Source: Enterocloster bolteae (lineage in GTDB: Bacteria; Bacillota_A; Clostridia; Lachnospirales; Lachnospiraceae). From it: 12,754 nucleotides of DNA. The stretch lies in the NCBI GenBank assembly GCA_021769025.1, contig JAETTS010000035.1, positions 1 to 12,754 on the forward strand, written 5' to 3'. The translations under genes and the position numbers were made by a program. Below are positions 1 to 6,871 of the stretch, piece after piece. The notes under the pieces were generated by a model. That model did no database searches. It was not told where the DNA came from and worked only from the letters and a program-made list of their open reading frames with translations. The first letter of the stretch is position 1; the number at the start of each line of letters is the position of its first letter.

Positions 1-1708
1 CATATTGTTTAAAAAAGCCGCCAATCCTTTCTTGTAATTCCCGAATCTGTCCTGCCAGAGAAGAATGTTGCCCTGCTTCATATTTCCGCTTTAAATCCAA
101 ATACCGGACGGATTCTTCCATCAACCGATGCAGCATGGAGGAGACAGCCGCCTCATTGAAGGGTCCATCCAGCGCTCTGCCGTGATTCCACAGGTACTGA
201 GATACCTCCCGGTCTGTTCGTTCTATAAAATTTCTGTCCTCTTCGATCTCTAGTCTCAACTCCTCCAGCTGGGAAACCAACGCCGGATCCGGCACTTTGG
301 CTTTTCTTTTATGTAACAGAATCCCTGCTACGAAAAGAATTGCCCCCATTGCTGTCATGATAAACCCAGGAATATCCTGTGAAGCAAACAAAAGCGCAAG
401 GCCTGCAATGGCAAGAAAAATTCCTCCGGCTGCAAGAACTGGGACTCCCTTCTTCTTGTGTGCAGAGGAAACGCCGGAAGCCTTCAAGGCGGCTAAAGCG
501 GCCTGTTTGGAAGGCAAAGCGGCCTGTTTCGTACTCCGAAGATTCCATCTGGCCGTGATGGCAGAAATATCCTCTGTGTCATGAGAGAAGGTTTGCTCCA
601 GACGGTTCAGCGCTGCCATCTCGTCCTGACTTAACTGTTCTTCTCCATAGTTTTGGCGGAATGTCCGAAGCTGTGCCACAGCGTTTGCCATCTCATCCAT
701 TGTCTGCTGCTCTGGTATTCCTTGCGCAAATGTAATCTTAAGCTGCGCCAGTTCCCCCTCCTCCCCAGGCGACAGCCTGCACAAGGAAAGGCGTTCTGCC
801 GCCAGATCCATGGTTCTGCAGGCAGAGAGCTGCTCTTCTACCTTTTCCATAGGCGGAATCTCTCCAGGAAATGCATCCTTTGCCATCTGGCACTGCCGGG
901 CTCTGGTTGTAACCACATCTTTCAGGCGTTTTCTCTGTTCCATTGCCGCCAGAGTGCTCTGATACTGTGTGACACTTGTCTGCAGTTTGCCTGCCTCCCT
1001 GACCTGATCCCGTAACTCCTCATAATTCTGTGACTGGGCCTGCAGATACCTTTCATAGGTCTCCACGCTCTCCAGGATCCCTGCACCGTCCTGAACTATT
1101 CGCTCCAGGCGGGTGATGTGATCCATGCGCTTTGCAAGACTTCCCGTCATTCTTGAAGGAGTCATTTTATTGAGAAGCGCGGTCAGCCTGGCATTGGCTG
1201 CCTCGTAGCTGTTTAAGTCTAGGGAACTGTCTCCATGAGTTCCAATCCGTGCATTGATGTCCGTTGTAGCAGAGGTTTCGCAACTGTTCTGTCCAATGAA
1301 AATTGTTCTCATAAAAGAGTCTCTGCTGATCTGGAACAATTCCTTTCCCAGATCTTTTGTATAATCATTGGATATGGTATTGGTATCCCCGTCCCTTAGT
1401 TCAAACTCATCTTTGGATTCTTTATCATAAAAAATCCGGGAGACCTTATAACGTTTTTCCCCCACCTGAAACATCAGCCAGCCACCAAAGGCACCACCCT
1501 GCCAGGGCTTGTAGCGTTTTCTTTCATTTTCCTCAATGCTTTTTTTCCGCTCACCCTCCAGGCCGTAGAACATGGCTCGTATGAATGCAGCAAACGTGCT
1601 TTTTCCCCACCCATTTTCTTCACAGATCATGTGAATCCCATCTGTAAAATCCAGGGAGCAGTCCTTCAGCTTTCCAAAATTCTCAATATGACAGGACAAC
1701 AGTTTCAC
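1..1708 (-). CDS. YhaN/SbcC-like coiled-coil ATPase, N-terminal 569 residues (runs off the left edge)
   Basis: An SMC/Rad50-superfamily ATPase that probably works with the phosphoesterase encoded just upstream, like the YhaN/YhaO and SbcC/SbcD pairs that process DNA ends. The frame is open from a GTG at 1706-1708 to the window edge without a stop. GTG is chosen because a GGAGGAGGT ribosome binding site lies 9 nt upstream, inside the end of the phosphoesterase gene, and the genes are 2 nt apart. The N-terminus has the family pattern IENFGKL followed by a nucleotide-binding loop ENGWGKST (residues 31-38), where the first Gly of a strict Walker A is Glu30. A Q-loop-like FIGQNS follows near residue 147, then a long helical coiled-coil-like region. 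Two hydrophobic segments near residues 420-442 and 446-465 suggest a membrane hairpin inserted in the coiled coil, more like YhaN than classical SbcC. The signature motif and Walker B lie outside the window. Family assignment is firm; exact function is inferred. Confidence 0.85.
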   Translation of the reverse strand, partial: MKLLSCHIENFGKLKDCSLDFTDGIHMICEENGWGKSTFAAFIRAMFYGLEGERKKSIEENERKRYKPWQGGAFGGWLMFQVGEKRYKVSRIFYDKESKDEFELRDGDTNTISNDYTKDLGKELFQISRDSFMRTIFIGQNSCETSATTDINARIGTHGDSSLDLNSYEAANARLTALLNKMTPSRMTGSLAKRMDHITRLERIVQDGAGILESVETYERYLQAQSQNYEELRDQVREAGKLQTSVTQYQSTLAAMEQRKRLKDVVTTRARQCQMAKDAFPGEIPPMEKVEEQLSACRTMDLAAERLSLCRLSPGEEGELAQLKITFAQGIPEQQTMDEMANAVAQLRTFRQNYGEEQLSQDEMAALNRLEQTFSHDTEDISAITARWNLRSTKQAALPSKQAALAALKASGVSSAHKKKGVPVLAAGGIFLAIAGLALLFASQDIPGFIMTAMGAILFVAGILLHKRKAKVPDPALVSQLEELRLEIEEDRNFIERTDREVSQYLWNHGRALDGPFNEAAVSSMLHRLMEESVRYLDLKRKYEAGQHSSLAGQIRELQERIGGFFKQY

Positions 1709-1710
1709 CG

Positions 1711-2805
1711 CTACTGCACCTCCTCCCCTGCAATGGCCTGAAAACCATAGCGAATGATTCTCTTTTTATCTTCTTCTGAGATGGAAGTATCCCCCATAAC
1801 CAGTCTGGCGAACTCACCCTTTAAGGATTTGTCCAGAAGATAGTTTTCTGTCTCAATCTTTAGATAGGTCTCGTCATAAATCTTTACAAAATAATATTGA
1901 TCTGAATAACGGGCCAAGAGATAGTCCACATCCTTTTCAACCTCCACATCCAGGGCACCTGTCAGAATGATTTTCACCAAATCTTCCGTTCTGCATCCGG
2001 TCTCCTGTAAAGAAGAGGAAATCCGGGCAGCCATCTGCGCAGTCGTATCGCAGCCGGTGATATCAACTGTGACAGCAGACAGAGTCCTTCTGGCAAATGG
2101 GACAAATGTATGGGTATACATTCTGGAAAGCGGATCGATATCCATGACCACGAAGCCATGGCTCCCGCACTCGTCGAAACCTCTCCCCTCCAGGCACCCT
2201 GGATAACAATAGATACCGCGGGCATCCAATGCCCCCTTCTTGTATCCATGAATATGCCCCAGAGCCAGATAATCGATCCCCTTATTTTTTAATGCCTTCA
2301 GGTGAATACTCGCTGTCTTGTCTTTTGCATTGCTTTCACTCTCCTGTCCATGAAGCATGACAATGTTGAAATCCTGGGCATTGAGTACCAGGGACACGTA
2401 AGCTGATCCGGCATTTTCATAAGACAATTCCACGCCGGAGATCACAACATCCCCCTGCCTGTAAGAGAGCCATTGGGATCCAAAAAGCTTTAAATTCTCC
2501 GGAATCTGTTCCAGGCCAGAGAGAAAATTGTCAGCATCGTGATTCCCCCTTAAGTAGTAGAAGGTAATCAGCGGATGATCCTTTATGCTAAAGAGCACCG
2601 TATTTCTGACAGAAGCAGAGATATTCCTGGTGTCGAACAGGTCACCGGCTATCAGGATAGCATCTACCCCCTGTTCAGAGGCATATTCCACCATCCGTTC
2701 AAAGGTATGAAGGATCTCTCCTTTCCTCTCTTTTGCTTTTATTCTATCAAAATTGGAATTCATCTTGGAATCCAAATGAAGGTCAGCACAATGAATGATT
2801 TTCAC
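1711..2805 (-). CDS. YhaO/SbcD-type metallophosphoesterase (DNA repair exonuclease)
   Basis: A 364-residue calcineurin-like phosphoesterase, the presumed Mn-dependent nuclease partner of the downstream SbcC/YhaN-like ATPase. All metal-site motifs are visible: CADLHLDS (D7, H9), GDLFD (D55, D58), RGNHD (N88, H89, D90), LHGQ (H152) and GHIHG (H184, H186). The C-terminal third, after about residue 235, lacks these motifs and matches in position the capping/ATPase-contact region of SbcD and YhaO. At 364 residues it is somewhat shorter than YhaO of Bacillus as I recall it. Translation starts at GTG (2803-2805), preceded by AAAGGA with 8 nt spacing. The stop TAG is 2 nt from the GTG of the ATPase gene, so the two are translationally coupled. 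The upstream HD gene ends in a terminator-like hairpin, so this pair may have its own promoter, though I cannot identify a convincing one in the 65-nt gap. Confidence 0.9.
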   Translation of the reverse strand: MKIIHCADLHLDSKMNSNFDRIKAKERKGEILHTFERMVEYASEQGVDAILIAGDLFDTRNISASVRNTVLFSIKDHPLITFYYLRGNHDADNFLSGLEQIPENLKLFGSQWLSYRQGDVVISGVELSYENAGSAYVSLVLNAQDFNIVMLHGQESESNAKDKTASIHLKALKNKGIDYLALGHIHGYKKGALDARGIYCYPGCLEGRGFDECGSHGFVVMDIDPLSRMYTHTFVPFARRTLSAVTVDITGCDTTAQMAARISSSLQETGCRTEDLVKIILTGALDVEVEKDVDYLLARYSDQYYFVKIYDETYLKIETENYLLDKSLKGEFARLVMGDTSISEEDKKRIIRYGFQAIAGEEVQ

Positions 2806-2846
2806 GATATTGTTCCTTTCCCGTAAGACTTGACAGATCTTGCTGC

Positions 2847-2886
2847 AAAAAACAGTTTAAGGCGGCATATCTATTCCGCCGCCTTA
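2847..2886 (-). terminator. Intrinsic terminator overlapping the stop codon of the HD hydrolase gene
   Basis: On the minus strand a perfect 9-bp stem, TAAGGCGGC with GCCGCCTTA (plus-strand positions 2878-2886 and 2858-2866), encloses an 11-nt loop that contains the TAG stop codon of the HD gene. AACTG and six T residues (plus-strand A run 2847-2852) follow. The 5-nt gap before the T run makes it weaker than ideal. It should partly or fully separate transcription of the HD gene from the phosphoesterase/ATPase pair. Confidence 0.65.
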
Positions 2887-3419
2887 GCCTTCTTAAATAC
2901 ATATTCCCATAAAAGACAATACTCCTGATAAAAAGGATACTCTCTGAAATCCTTAAAATGATCCTTTAAGCTTCCGTAGTACCATCCATGCATCCCTTTC
3001 TCTTTTTCATGAAACTTCTGCCAGATTTCATCTCCCATTACCAGATAATCTGTGGCTGTGCTCCGCAGGTTGCTCAGCTTGTCCGCAAATGCGATTACTT
3101 TTTCCTCACGCTTTGCCCCTTTTAAGCGGTCAATCGTTGCCTGCTTTCGTTCTTTCCATGTCTTTGTCTTATCTTCGCTTTCCGCCTGAACCAGCTCTGC
3201 GACTCTGTACCCAAATTCCTCCTTTAGCTTCTGATAAGCAACATTGGCATCCTCAATCACATCATGCAGATACGCGGCAGCGATCACTTCCGGATCATCT
3301 GTCATTACGGAGACCAACATGGCTACTTCCCTGGGATGTACAATGTAAGGAAGACAGCTTCCTTTCCGTACCGTTCCCTCATGAGCCTTTGCGGCAAATT
3401 CTGCTGCTTTTTTAATCAT
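2871..3419 (-). CDS. Small stand-alone HD hydrolase, Rel/SpoT hydrolase-like (MESH1-type)
   Basis: A 182-residue single-domain HD-superfamily protein resembling only the (p)ppGpp pyrophosphohydrolase domain of Rel/SpoT; there is no synthetase, TGS or ACT domain. The metal and substrate pattern is intact: KAHEGTVRKG (R18), YIVHPREVA (H28), LHDVIEDA (H52, D53, E56, D57) and FADKLSNLR (D113, N117), with spacing like that of bifunctional Rel enzymes. Its length is close to that of small alarmone hydrolases such as MESH1 (about 180 residues). The likely role is cytoplasmic removal of (p)ppGpp or another phosphorylated nucleotide; substrate is inferred from family only. The start ATG (3417-3419) is preceded by GAGAGGG with about 6 nt spacing. 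The gene is divergent from the membrane-protein gene at 3563 and is followed by a terminator. Generic HD phosphohydrolase is the cautious alternative name. Confidence 0.85.
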   Translation of the reverse strand: MIKKAAEFAAKAHEGTVRKGSCLPYIVHPREVAMLVSVMTDDPEVIAAAYLHDVIEDANVAYQKLKEEFGYRVAELVQAESEDKTKTWKERKQATIDRLKGAKREEKVIAFADKLSNLRSTATDYLVMGDEIWQKFHEKEKGMHGWYYGSLKDHFKDFREYPFYQEYCLLWEYVFKKAKAAE

Positions 3420-3466
3420 GGAAAACCCTCTCTTTTTGGATTACTCACAACAATTTCACTATTGTT

Positions 3467-3495
3467 ATCATAACATAATTTTTGGTAATTTAGAA
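3467..3495 (-). promoter_or_regulatory. Possible promoter of the HD hydrolase gene
   Basis: On the minus strand TTCTAA (-35, 3490-3495) and TATGAT (-10, 3467-3472) are 17 nt apart, about 48 nt upstream of the ATG. The -10 matches consensus at five of six positions, the -35 at only three. The -10 lies in a small palindrome, GTTATGATAAC. An AT-rich inverted repeat, AACAAT/ATTGTT (3449-3454 and 3461-3466), lies immediately downstream and could be an operator or leader stem. Confidence 0.3.
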
Positions 3496-3502
3496 GATAA
3501 AC

Positions 3503-3531
3503 TTGTAAGAATCTGAATTTTCTGATATGCT
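3503..3531 (+). promoter_or_regulatory. Promoter of the membrane-protein gene at 3563
   Basis: TTGTAA (3503-3508) and TATGCT (3526-3531) are separated by 17 nt, with a TG one base upstream of the -10 (extended -10 form). A strong ribosome binding site, AAAGGAGG, follows at about 3547-3554, 8 nt before the ATG. It fits a sigma-A-type promoter firing opposite to the HD hydrolase gene. Confidence 0.5.
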
Positions 3532-3562
3532 ATAGGGAGTTTGAAGAAAGGAGGATTCTGTC

Positions 3563-4258
3563 ATGAGCCAGCGCACTACGTATCGTAGAACCGCTATGCC
3601 AAGAAGCAGCTATTCCATTCTGGATTCGGATCTCGTTCAGCTGCTTCTCTTCTATATATTGCCATTTATCATCATCAACGCCATCATCTTTTTTCTGGCT
3701 ACAACCAAGCCCAAATACGAGCTATCCGTAGCAGAGACCAATGATTACCGTACCACAACCGTAACCTTTTCCATCAAGTCCTATCTGCCGTTAAAGGAGG
3801 TAACCATCACCTTAAACTCAGAACCCCTGGACTTAACACGAACCGGAAAAAATACCTATACGGCGGTTATCTCCACCAACGGGATTCTGGATGTCTATAT
3901 GAAGAACTTTAACGGCATGTCCCTCTCGGAATATGAGGTGATTGACATTCTGGATGACGGTGCTCCGGAATTGGTTTCCTATGATGTTAATGAAGGAATT
4001 CTAACCCTTACTGTAAAAGATACCCAATCTGGCATCGATTATTCATCTCTTTACGCCACAACCACATCCGGAACCGTAGTTCAGCCACTTTCTGTCGATC
4101 AGGCCAACGGTCTGGTCACCTTCCAGCTGGATCCAGGCGGACTTACCGTCTCCATCAAAGACTTATCTGGCAATGAATACCTTCCCAGCTTCTCCGTAGT
4201 GAAAGAAGCTGCAGCAGACGGCTCTGCAGTCAGCGGAGGCCAGGTGATGATTCAATAA
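3563..4258 (+). CDS. Unrecognised single-pass membrane protein with beta-rich ectodomain
   Basis: I do not recognise this 231-residue protein as a named family. Residues 1-24 are polar and basic (RTTYRRTAMPR), consistent with a cytoplasmic tail. Residues 25-47 are strongly hydrophobic (VQLLLFYILPFIIINAIIFF) and act as a membrane anchor with no cleavage motif. Residues 48-215 alternate short hydrophobic strands with Thr/Ser/Asp turns. They look like two Ig-like or fibronectin-like beta domains, about 50-130 and 135-215; the second carries DDGAPELVSYDVNEG and GLTVSIKDLSGNEYLP, typical of extracellular beta-sandwich modules. The C-terminus is Ala/Ser/Gly-rich. Orientation should be N-in, C-out. 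It is the only plus-strand gene here, monocistronic, with a good RBS (AAAGGAGG, 8 nt) and its own promoter. Context gives no function. Coding status is well supported by codon structure and RBS. Confidence 0.75.
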   Translation: MSQRTTYRRTAMPRSSYSILDSDLVQLLLFYILPFIIINAIIFFLATTKPKYELSVAETNDYRTTTVTFSIKSYLPLKEVTITLNSEPLDLTRTGKNTYTAVISTNGILDVYMKNFNGMSLSEYEVIDILDDGAPELVSYDVNEGILTLTVKDTQSGIDYSSLYATTTSGTVVQPLSVDQANGLVTFQLDPGGLTVSIKDLSGNEYLPSFSVVKEAAADGSAVSGGQVMIQ

Positions 4259-4295
4259 GAAGGGCAGTCTACCGTGCCCTGGTAGACTGCCCTTC
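4259..4295. terminator. 15-bp perfect stem-loop at the convergent gene junction
   Basis: A perfect 15-bp inverted repeat (4259-4273 with 4281-4295) with a 7-nt loop starts directly after the TAA of the plus-strand membrane-protein gene. It contains the last codons and TAG stop (4269-4271) of the LacI-type gene on the minus strand. Placement suggests a shared bidirectional transcript end, but neither strand has a proper T run after the stem, so a Rho-independent mechanism is uncertain. It may instead protect 3' ends. The loop-side TGCCCT (4275-4280) can also pair with AGGGCA (4261-4266), giving a competing shorter hairpin. Confidence 0.5.
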
Positions 4296-5297
4296 GATCA
4301 GTTGCCCCTTAAAGACCTTCTGCTGATTCTGAGCCTTGTCCCGGATAATATCAAACAGGATCCGGATCGTGGCATGAGCCATCTCCTCCACTGGCTGACG
4401 AATCGTGGTGATAGCCGGATTATAGTAGCGAGCCATCTCCATACCATCAAATCCGGCAATCGAATAATCCTCCGGCACCGATTTCCCAGCGTCAAACACA
4501 GCCTTGCATGCCCCGATGGCAATACTGTCCGAGACGGCAAACAAGGCCGTGATATCCTGTTTTGACTTTATCACTCTCTTCATCTGCCGATACCCATTAT
4601 TCATTGTATAACACTCAATATCTTCATCACTGAAGAAGCACCAGGACGGATCAAACGTGATCCCATGGTCCTTCAGTGCCTTTTTATACCCTTCCAGGCG
4701 CAGTTTGCCGATACTCTCATCCAGGGGTGTTGCCGCCAGAATCCCAATCTTTTTATGGCCCTGCTCACACAGATAGCTTACGATCTTATAGCTTTCCTGA
4801 ACATCATCCACAGAAACGCTGGAAAAATTCCCTTTCTCCATGTCATTGGTCACGGCAATGGTGGACAGGATAAATGGAATATCCAGCTGCTCCAGCTTTT
4901 CATGACTATGGGAAAAACAGCCTCCTAAGAAGATGAGCCCTTTGGGTTTCCTCTCCTTCATCACTTCAATGGCCACATCCACTTCATCCTCTCCCTCTTC
5001 CACACGGCAGAGGAATACAGAATATCGTTTTTTCTGGATCTCCTCCTCGAAGATCCGGATCATATTGCTGAAAAATGGGTTATCAATTCCCTTTACCAAA
5101 AGCACAATCACCCTGGATACCGAGCGCTTTAAATTTCTGGCACTGTTATTGGGAATATAATTATTCTCCTTGATCACCTGGAGGATCATATTCTTTGTCT
5201 CTTCATTAATATCCGGATGGTTGTTGATTGCTCTGGATACTGTGCTAACCCCTACGCCGCAGATCCTGGCCACATCTTTGATGGTTATGCTGTCCAT
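4269..5297 (-). CDS. LacI-family transcriptional regulator (MalR-type) of the maltodextrin operon
   Basis: A 342-residue LacI/GalR repressor. Residues 4-25 form the DNA-binding helix-turn-helix (IKDVARICGVGVSTVSRAIN), followed by the hinge helix around NNSARNLKR (50-58). Residues from about 60 form a periplasmic-binding-protein-like effector domain, with SVDDVQES, GHKKIGIL, VSDSIAIGACKA and SIAGFDGMEMARYYNPAITT all in family positions. Length is normal. It is the last gene of the operon: its ATG is 2 nt after the malQ stop, with GAGGA 8 nt upstream inside malQ. It probably represses the operon through the CG-centred operators at 10188-10223 and so controls its own level, with a malto-oligosaccharide as the likely inducer by analogy with MalR. 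Its stop codon lies within a strong hairpin. Family is certain; target and ligand are inferred from gene order. Confidence 0.92.
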   Translation of the reverse strand: MDSITIKDVARICGVGVSTVSRAINNHPDINEETKNMILQVIKENNYIPNNSARNLKRSVSRVIVLLVKGIDNPFFSNMIRIFEEEIQKKRYSVFLCRVEEGEDEVDVAIEVMKERKPKGLIFLGGCFSHSHEKLEQLDIPFILSTIAVTNDMEKGNFSSVSVDDVQESYKIVSYLCEQGHKKIGILAATPLDESIGKLRLEGYKKALKDHGITFDPSWCFFSDEDIECYTMNNGYRQMKRVIKSKQDITALFAVSDSIAIGACKAVFDAGKSVPEDYSIAGFDGMEMARYYNPAITTIRQPVEEMAHATIRILFDIIRDKAQNQQKVFKGQLIEGQSTRAR

Positions 5298-5299
5298 GG

Positions 5300-6796
5300 T
5301 TACATTCCTCTTCCATATAACCGGTTCATCTGGCGGCAGCGCTTGATGATGGCCGGTGTAAATTCTCCTTCTTTCATTCTCCAGATCCAGTTCCCGCCTA
5401 AGGTAGATGGAAGGTTGATCCTGGCCTCTCCGCCAAGTTCCAGATAATCCTGAATAGGAATCACTGCCAGGTCTGCCACACTGGAAAGAGCCAGCCGAAT
5501 GAAATCCCAGGAAATCTCCTCCTCCGGGCTGTCGGCATTATTCATATAATCAACGGCCAGCTTCCGATCCTCCTTCGTCAGAGCCTTATACCATCCCCTC
5601 ACCGTGTCATTGTCGTGAGTCCCTGTGTAAACCACGCAATTATGGGGATAAAAATAGGGCAGATAATTACTGGTCTCCCTGGAATCAAATGCAAACTGCA
5701 GTACCTTCATGCCTGGAAATCCCGTGTCCTCCAAAAGCTTCCGCACACTTGGAGTCAAAAACCCTAGATCCTCAGCAATGATATCCACTGTCCCCAATGT
5801 TTCTTTCATCTTTTTAAAGATGGAGAGCCCTGGTCCCTTCATCCAGGTTCCATGCATAGCGGTCTCTTCCCCGGCTGGAATCGAATAGTATTCATCAAAT
5901 CCCCGGAAATGATCCACTCTCACCACATCATACAGGTCAAAGCAAAACTCCATCCGCCGCATCCACCATGCAAATCCGGTCTTCTCATGGTAATCCCAGC
6001 GGTACAGAGGATTCCCCCACAGCTGTCCTGTAGCAGAAAATCCGTCTGGAGGGCATCCTGCCACTGCAACCGGACGGCACTCCTCATCAAACTGGAACAA
6101 TTCCGGATGATACCAACTGTCTGCACTGTCAAAGGCCACATAGATGGGAATATCTCCAATGATCCGGATCCCCTGCATGTGGGCATACTTCTTCAGCTTC
6201 CCCCACTGCTTCTTAAATTCCATCTGCTGGAACTCGTAGAAAAGAATCTCATCTGCCAATTCTTCCTGATACCGCTTTACTGCTTCCGGCTTGCGCAGCT
6301 TGATATCCTCATCCCACTCTGCCCAGCTTTTCTCTCCAAACGACTTTTTCACCGCAGCATAAAAGCAGTACTCTTTGGTCTCCTCACAGAGATCTCTTTC
6401 CAGAATTCCAGCCAATTCTGTAAGGTTTTGGCCCATCTCTTTTTTAAACCGTTCAAAGGCCTTCCGAAGCACTACAAAGCGCGTCTTATAGACAGCCTCA
6501 TAATCAATGACCCTGGCATCCTTCTCAACATCTGCCTCCTCACACTCTTTCTCTGTGAGAAGCCCTTCTTGGATCAGCTGCTCCAGATCAATAAAGTAGG
6601 GATTGCCAGCAAATGCAGAAAATGACTGGTATGGAGAATCTCCATACCCGGTAGGCCCTACAGGCAGAATCTGCCAGTAATTTTGCCCTGCCTTTTTTAG
6701 TTTATCTATAAAATCATATGCTTCCTTCGAAAATGCCCCAATCCCATACTTAGACGGTAGGCTGGCTATGGGAAGCAGTATCCCACACTCTCGCAC
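5300..6796 (-). CDS. malQ: 4-alpha-glucanotransferase (amylomaltase), GH77
   Basis: Cytoplasmic disproportionating enzyme that transfers alpha-1,4-glucan segments between malto-oligosaccharides and releases glucose, feeding imported maltodextrins into metabolism. At 498 residues it has the size of short bacterial amylomaltases. The N-terminus CGILLPIASLPSKYGIG and SPYQSFSAFAGNPYFIDL are GH77 hallmarks. The nucleophile is D295 (RVDHFRGF), the acid/base E342 (AEDLG) and the third carboxylate D395 (GTHDNDT), numbered from the chosen start and matching Thermus amylomaltase positions closely. I start it at GTG 6794-6796, because AAGGAGG (6805-6811) lies 8 nt upstream and homologues begin at this point. 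An in-frame ATG at 6815-6817 would add 7 residues but has no ribosome binding site. It follows the MalG-like gene by 75 nt, which hold a candidate internal promoter, and is followed 2 nt later by the repressor gene. Confidence 0.93.
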   Translation of the reverse strand: MRECGILLPIASLPSKYGIGAFSKEAYDFIDKLKKAGQNYWQILPVGPTGYGDSPYQSFSAFAGNPYFIDLEQLIQEGLLTEKECEEADVEKDARVIDYEAVYKTRFVVLRKAFERFKKEMGQNLTELAGILERDLCEETKEYCFYAAVKKSFGEKSWAEWDEDIKLRKPEAVKRYQEELADEILFYEFQQMEFKKQWGKLKKYAHMQGIRIIGDIPIYVAFDSADSWYHPELFQFDEECRPVAVAGCPPDGFSATGQLWGNPLYRWDYHEKTGFAWWMRRMEFCFDLYDVVRVDHFRGFDEYYSIPAGEETAMHGTWMKGPGLSIFKKMKETLGTVDIIAEDLGFLTPSVRKLLEDTGFPGMKVLQFAFDSRETSNYLPYFYPHNCVVYTGTHDNDTVRGWYKALTKEDRKLAVDYMNNADSPEEEISWDFIRLALSSVADLAVIPIQDYLELGGEARINLPSTLGGNWIWRMKEGEFTPAIIKRCRQMNRLYGRGM

Positions 6797-6804
6797 CCTG
6801 TGGA

Positions 6805-6811
6805 CCTCCTT
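6805..6811 (-). promoter_or_regulatory. Ribosome binding site that sets the malQ start
   Basis: AAGGAGG on the minus strand, 8 nt before the GTG at 6794-6796. It lies inside the short extension that would be coding if the upstream ATG (6815-6817) were used, which is the main reason for choosing GTG. Confidence 0.75.
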
Positions 6812-6826
6812 CAACATTTTTAGAAT

Positions 6827-6854
6827 ATCATAACAGAATTTTTCATTTTGTAAA
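6827..6854 (-). promoter_or_regulatory. Candidate internal promoter for malQ and the repressor gene
   Basis: Minus-strand TTTACA (6849-6854) and TATGAT (6827-6832) are 16 nt apart, each matching consensus at five of six positions. The predicted start near 6820 would give a leader of about 24 nt before the GTG of malQ. The -35 overlaps one arm of a 7-bp inverted repeat, TTTGTAA/TTACAAA (6847-6853 and 6863-6869). No copy of the operator upstream of the binding-protein gene is seen here, so this promoter could supply basal repressor. Confidence 0.45.
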
Positions 6855-6871
6855 AGTATTTCTTACAAATT

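Noticed and set aside
653..1015. Plus-strand frames over the ATPase region, including those at 297-584 and 1357-1584
   Set aside because: The minus strand is open through the whole of 1-1708 with family motifs, so these are shadows of the edge-truncated ATPase gene.
2806..2870. Promoter for the phosphoesterase gene
   Set aside because: TTGCAG is present on the minus strand but no acceptable -10 lies 16-18 nt downstream.
5852..6625. Long plus-strand open frame (257 codons) opposite malQ
   Set aside because: It lies wholly antisense to a gene with intact GH77 catalytic motifs; its translation is Cys/His/Leu-rich with no recognisable motif and it has no convincing ribosome binding site.
6815..6817. 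ATG as the malQ start
   Set aside because: No ribosome binding site precedes it, a strong one lies inside the extension, and GH77 proteins typically begin at the later position.
6847..6869. Terminator after the MalG-like gene
   Set aside because: The 7-bp TTTGTAA/TTACAAA stem is A/T-rich and is not followed by a T run on the minus strand; it overlaps a better-supported promoter.
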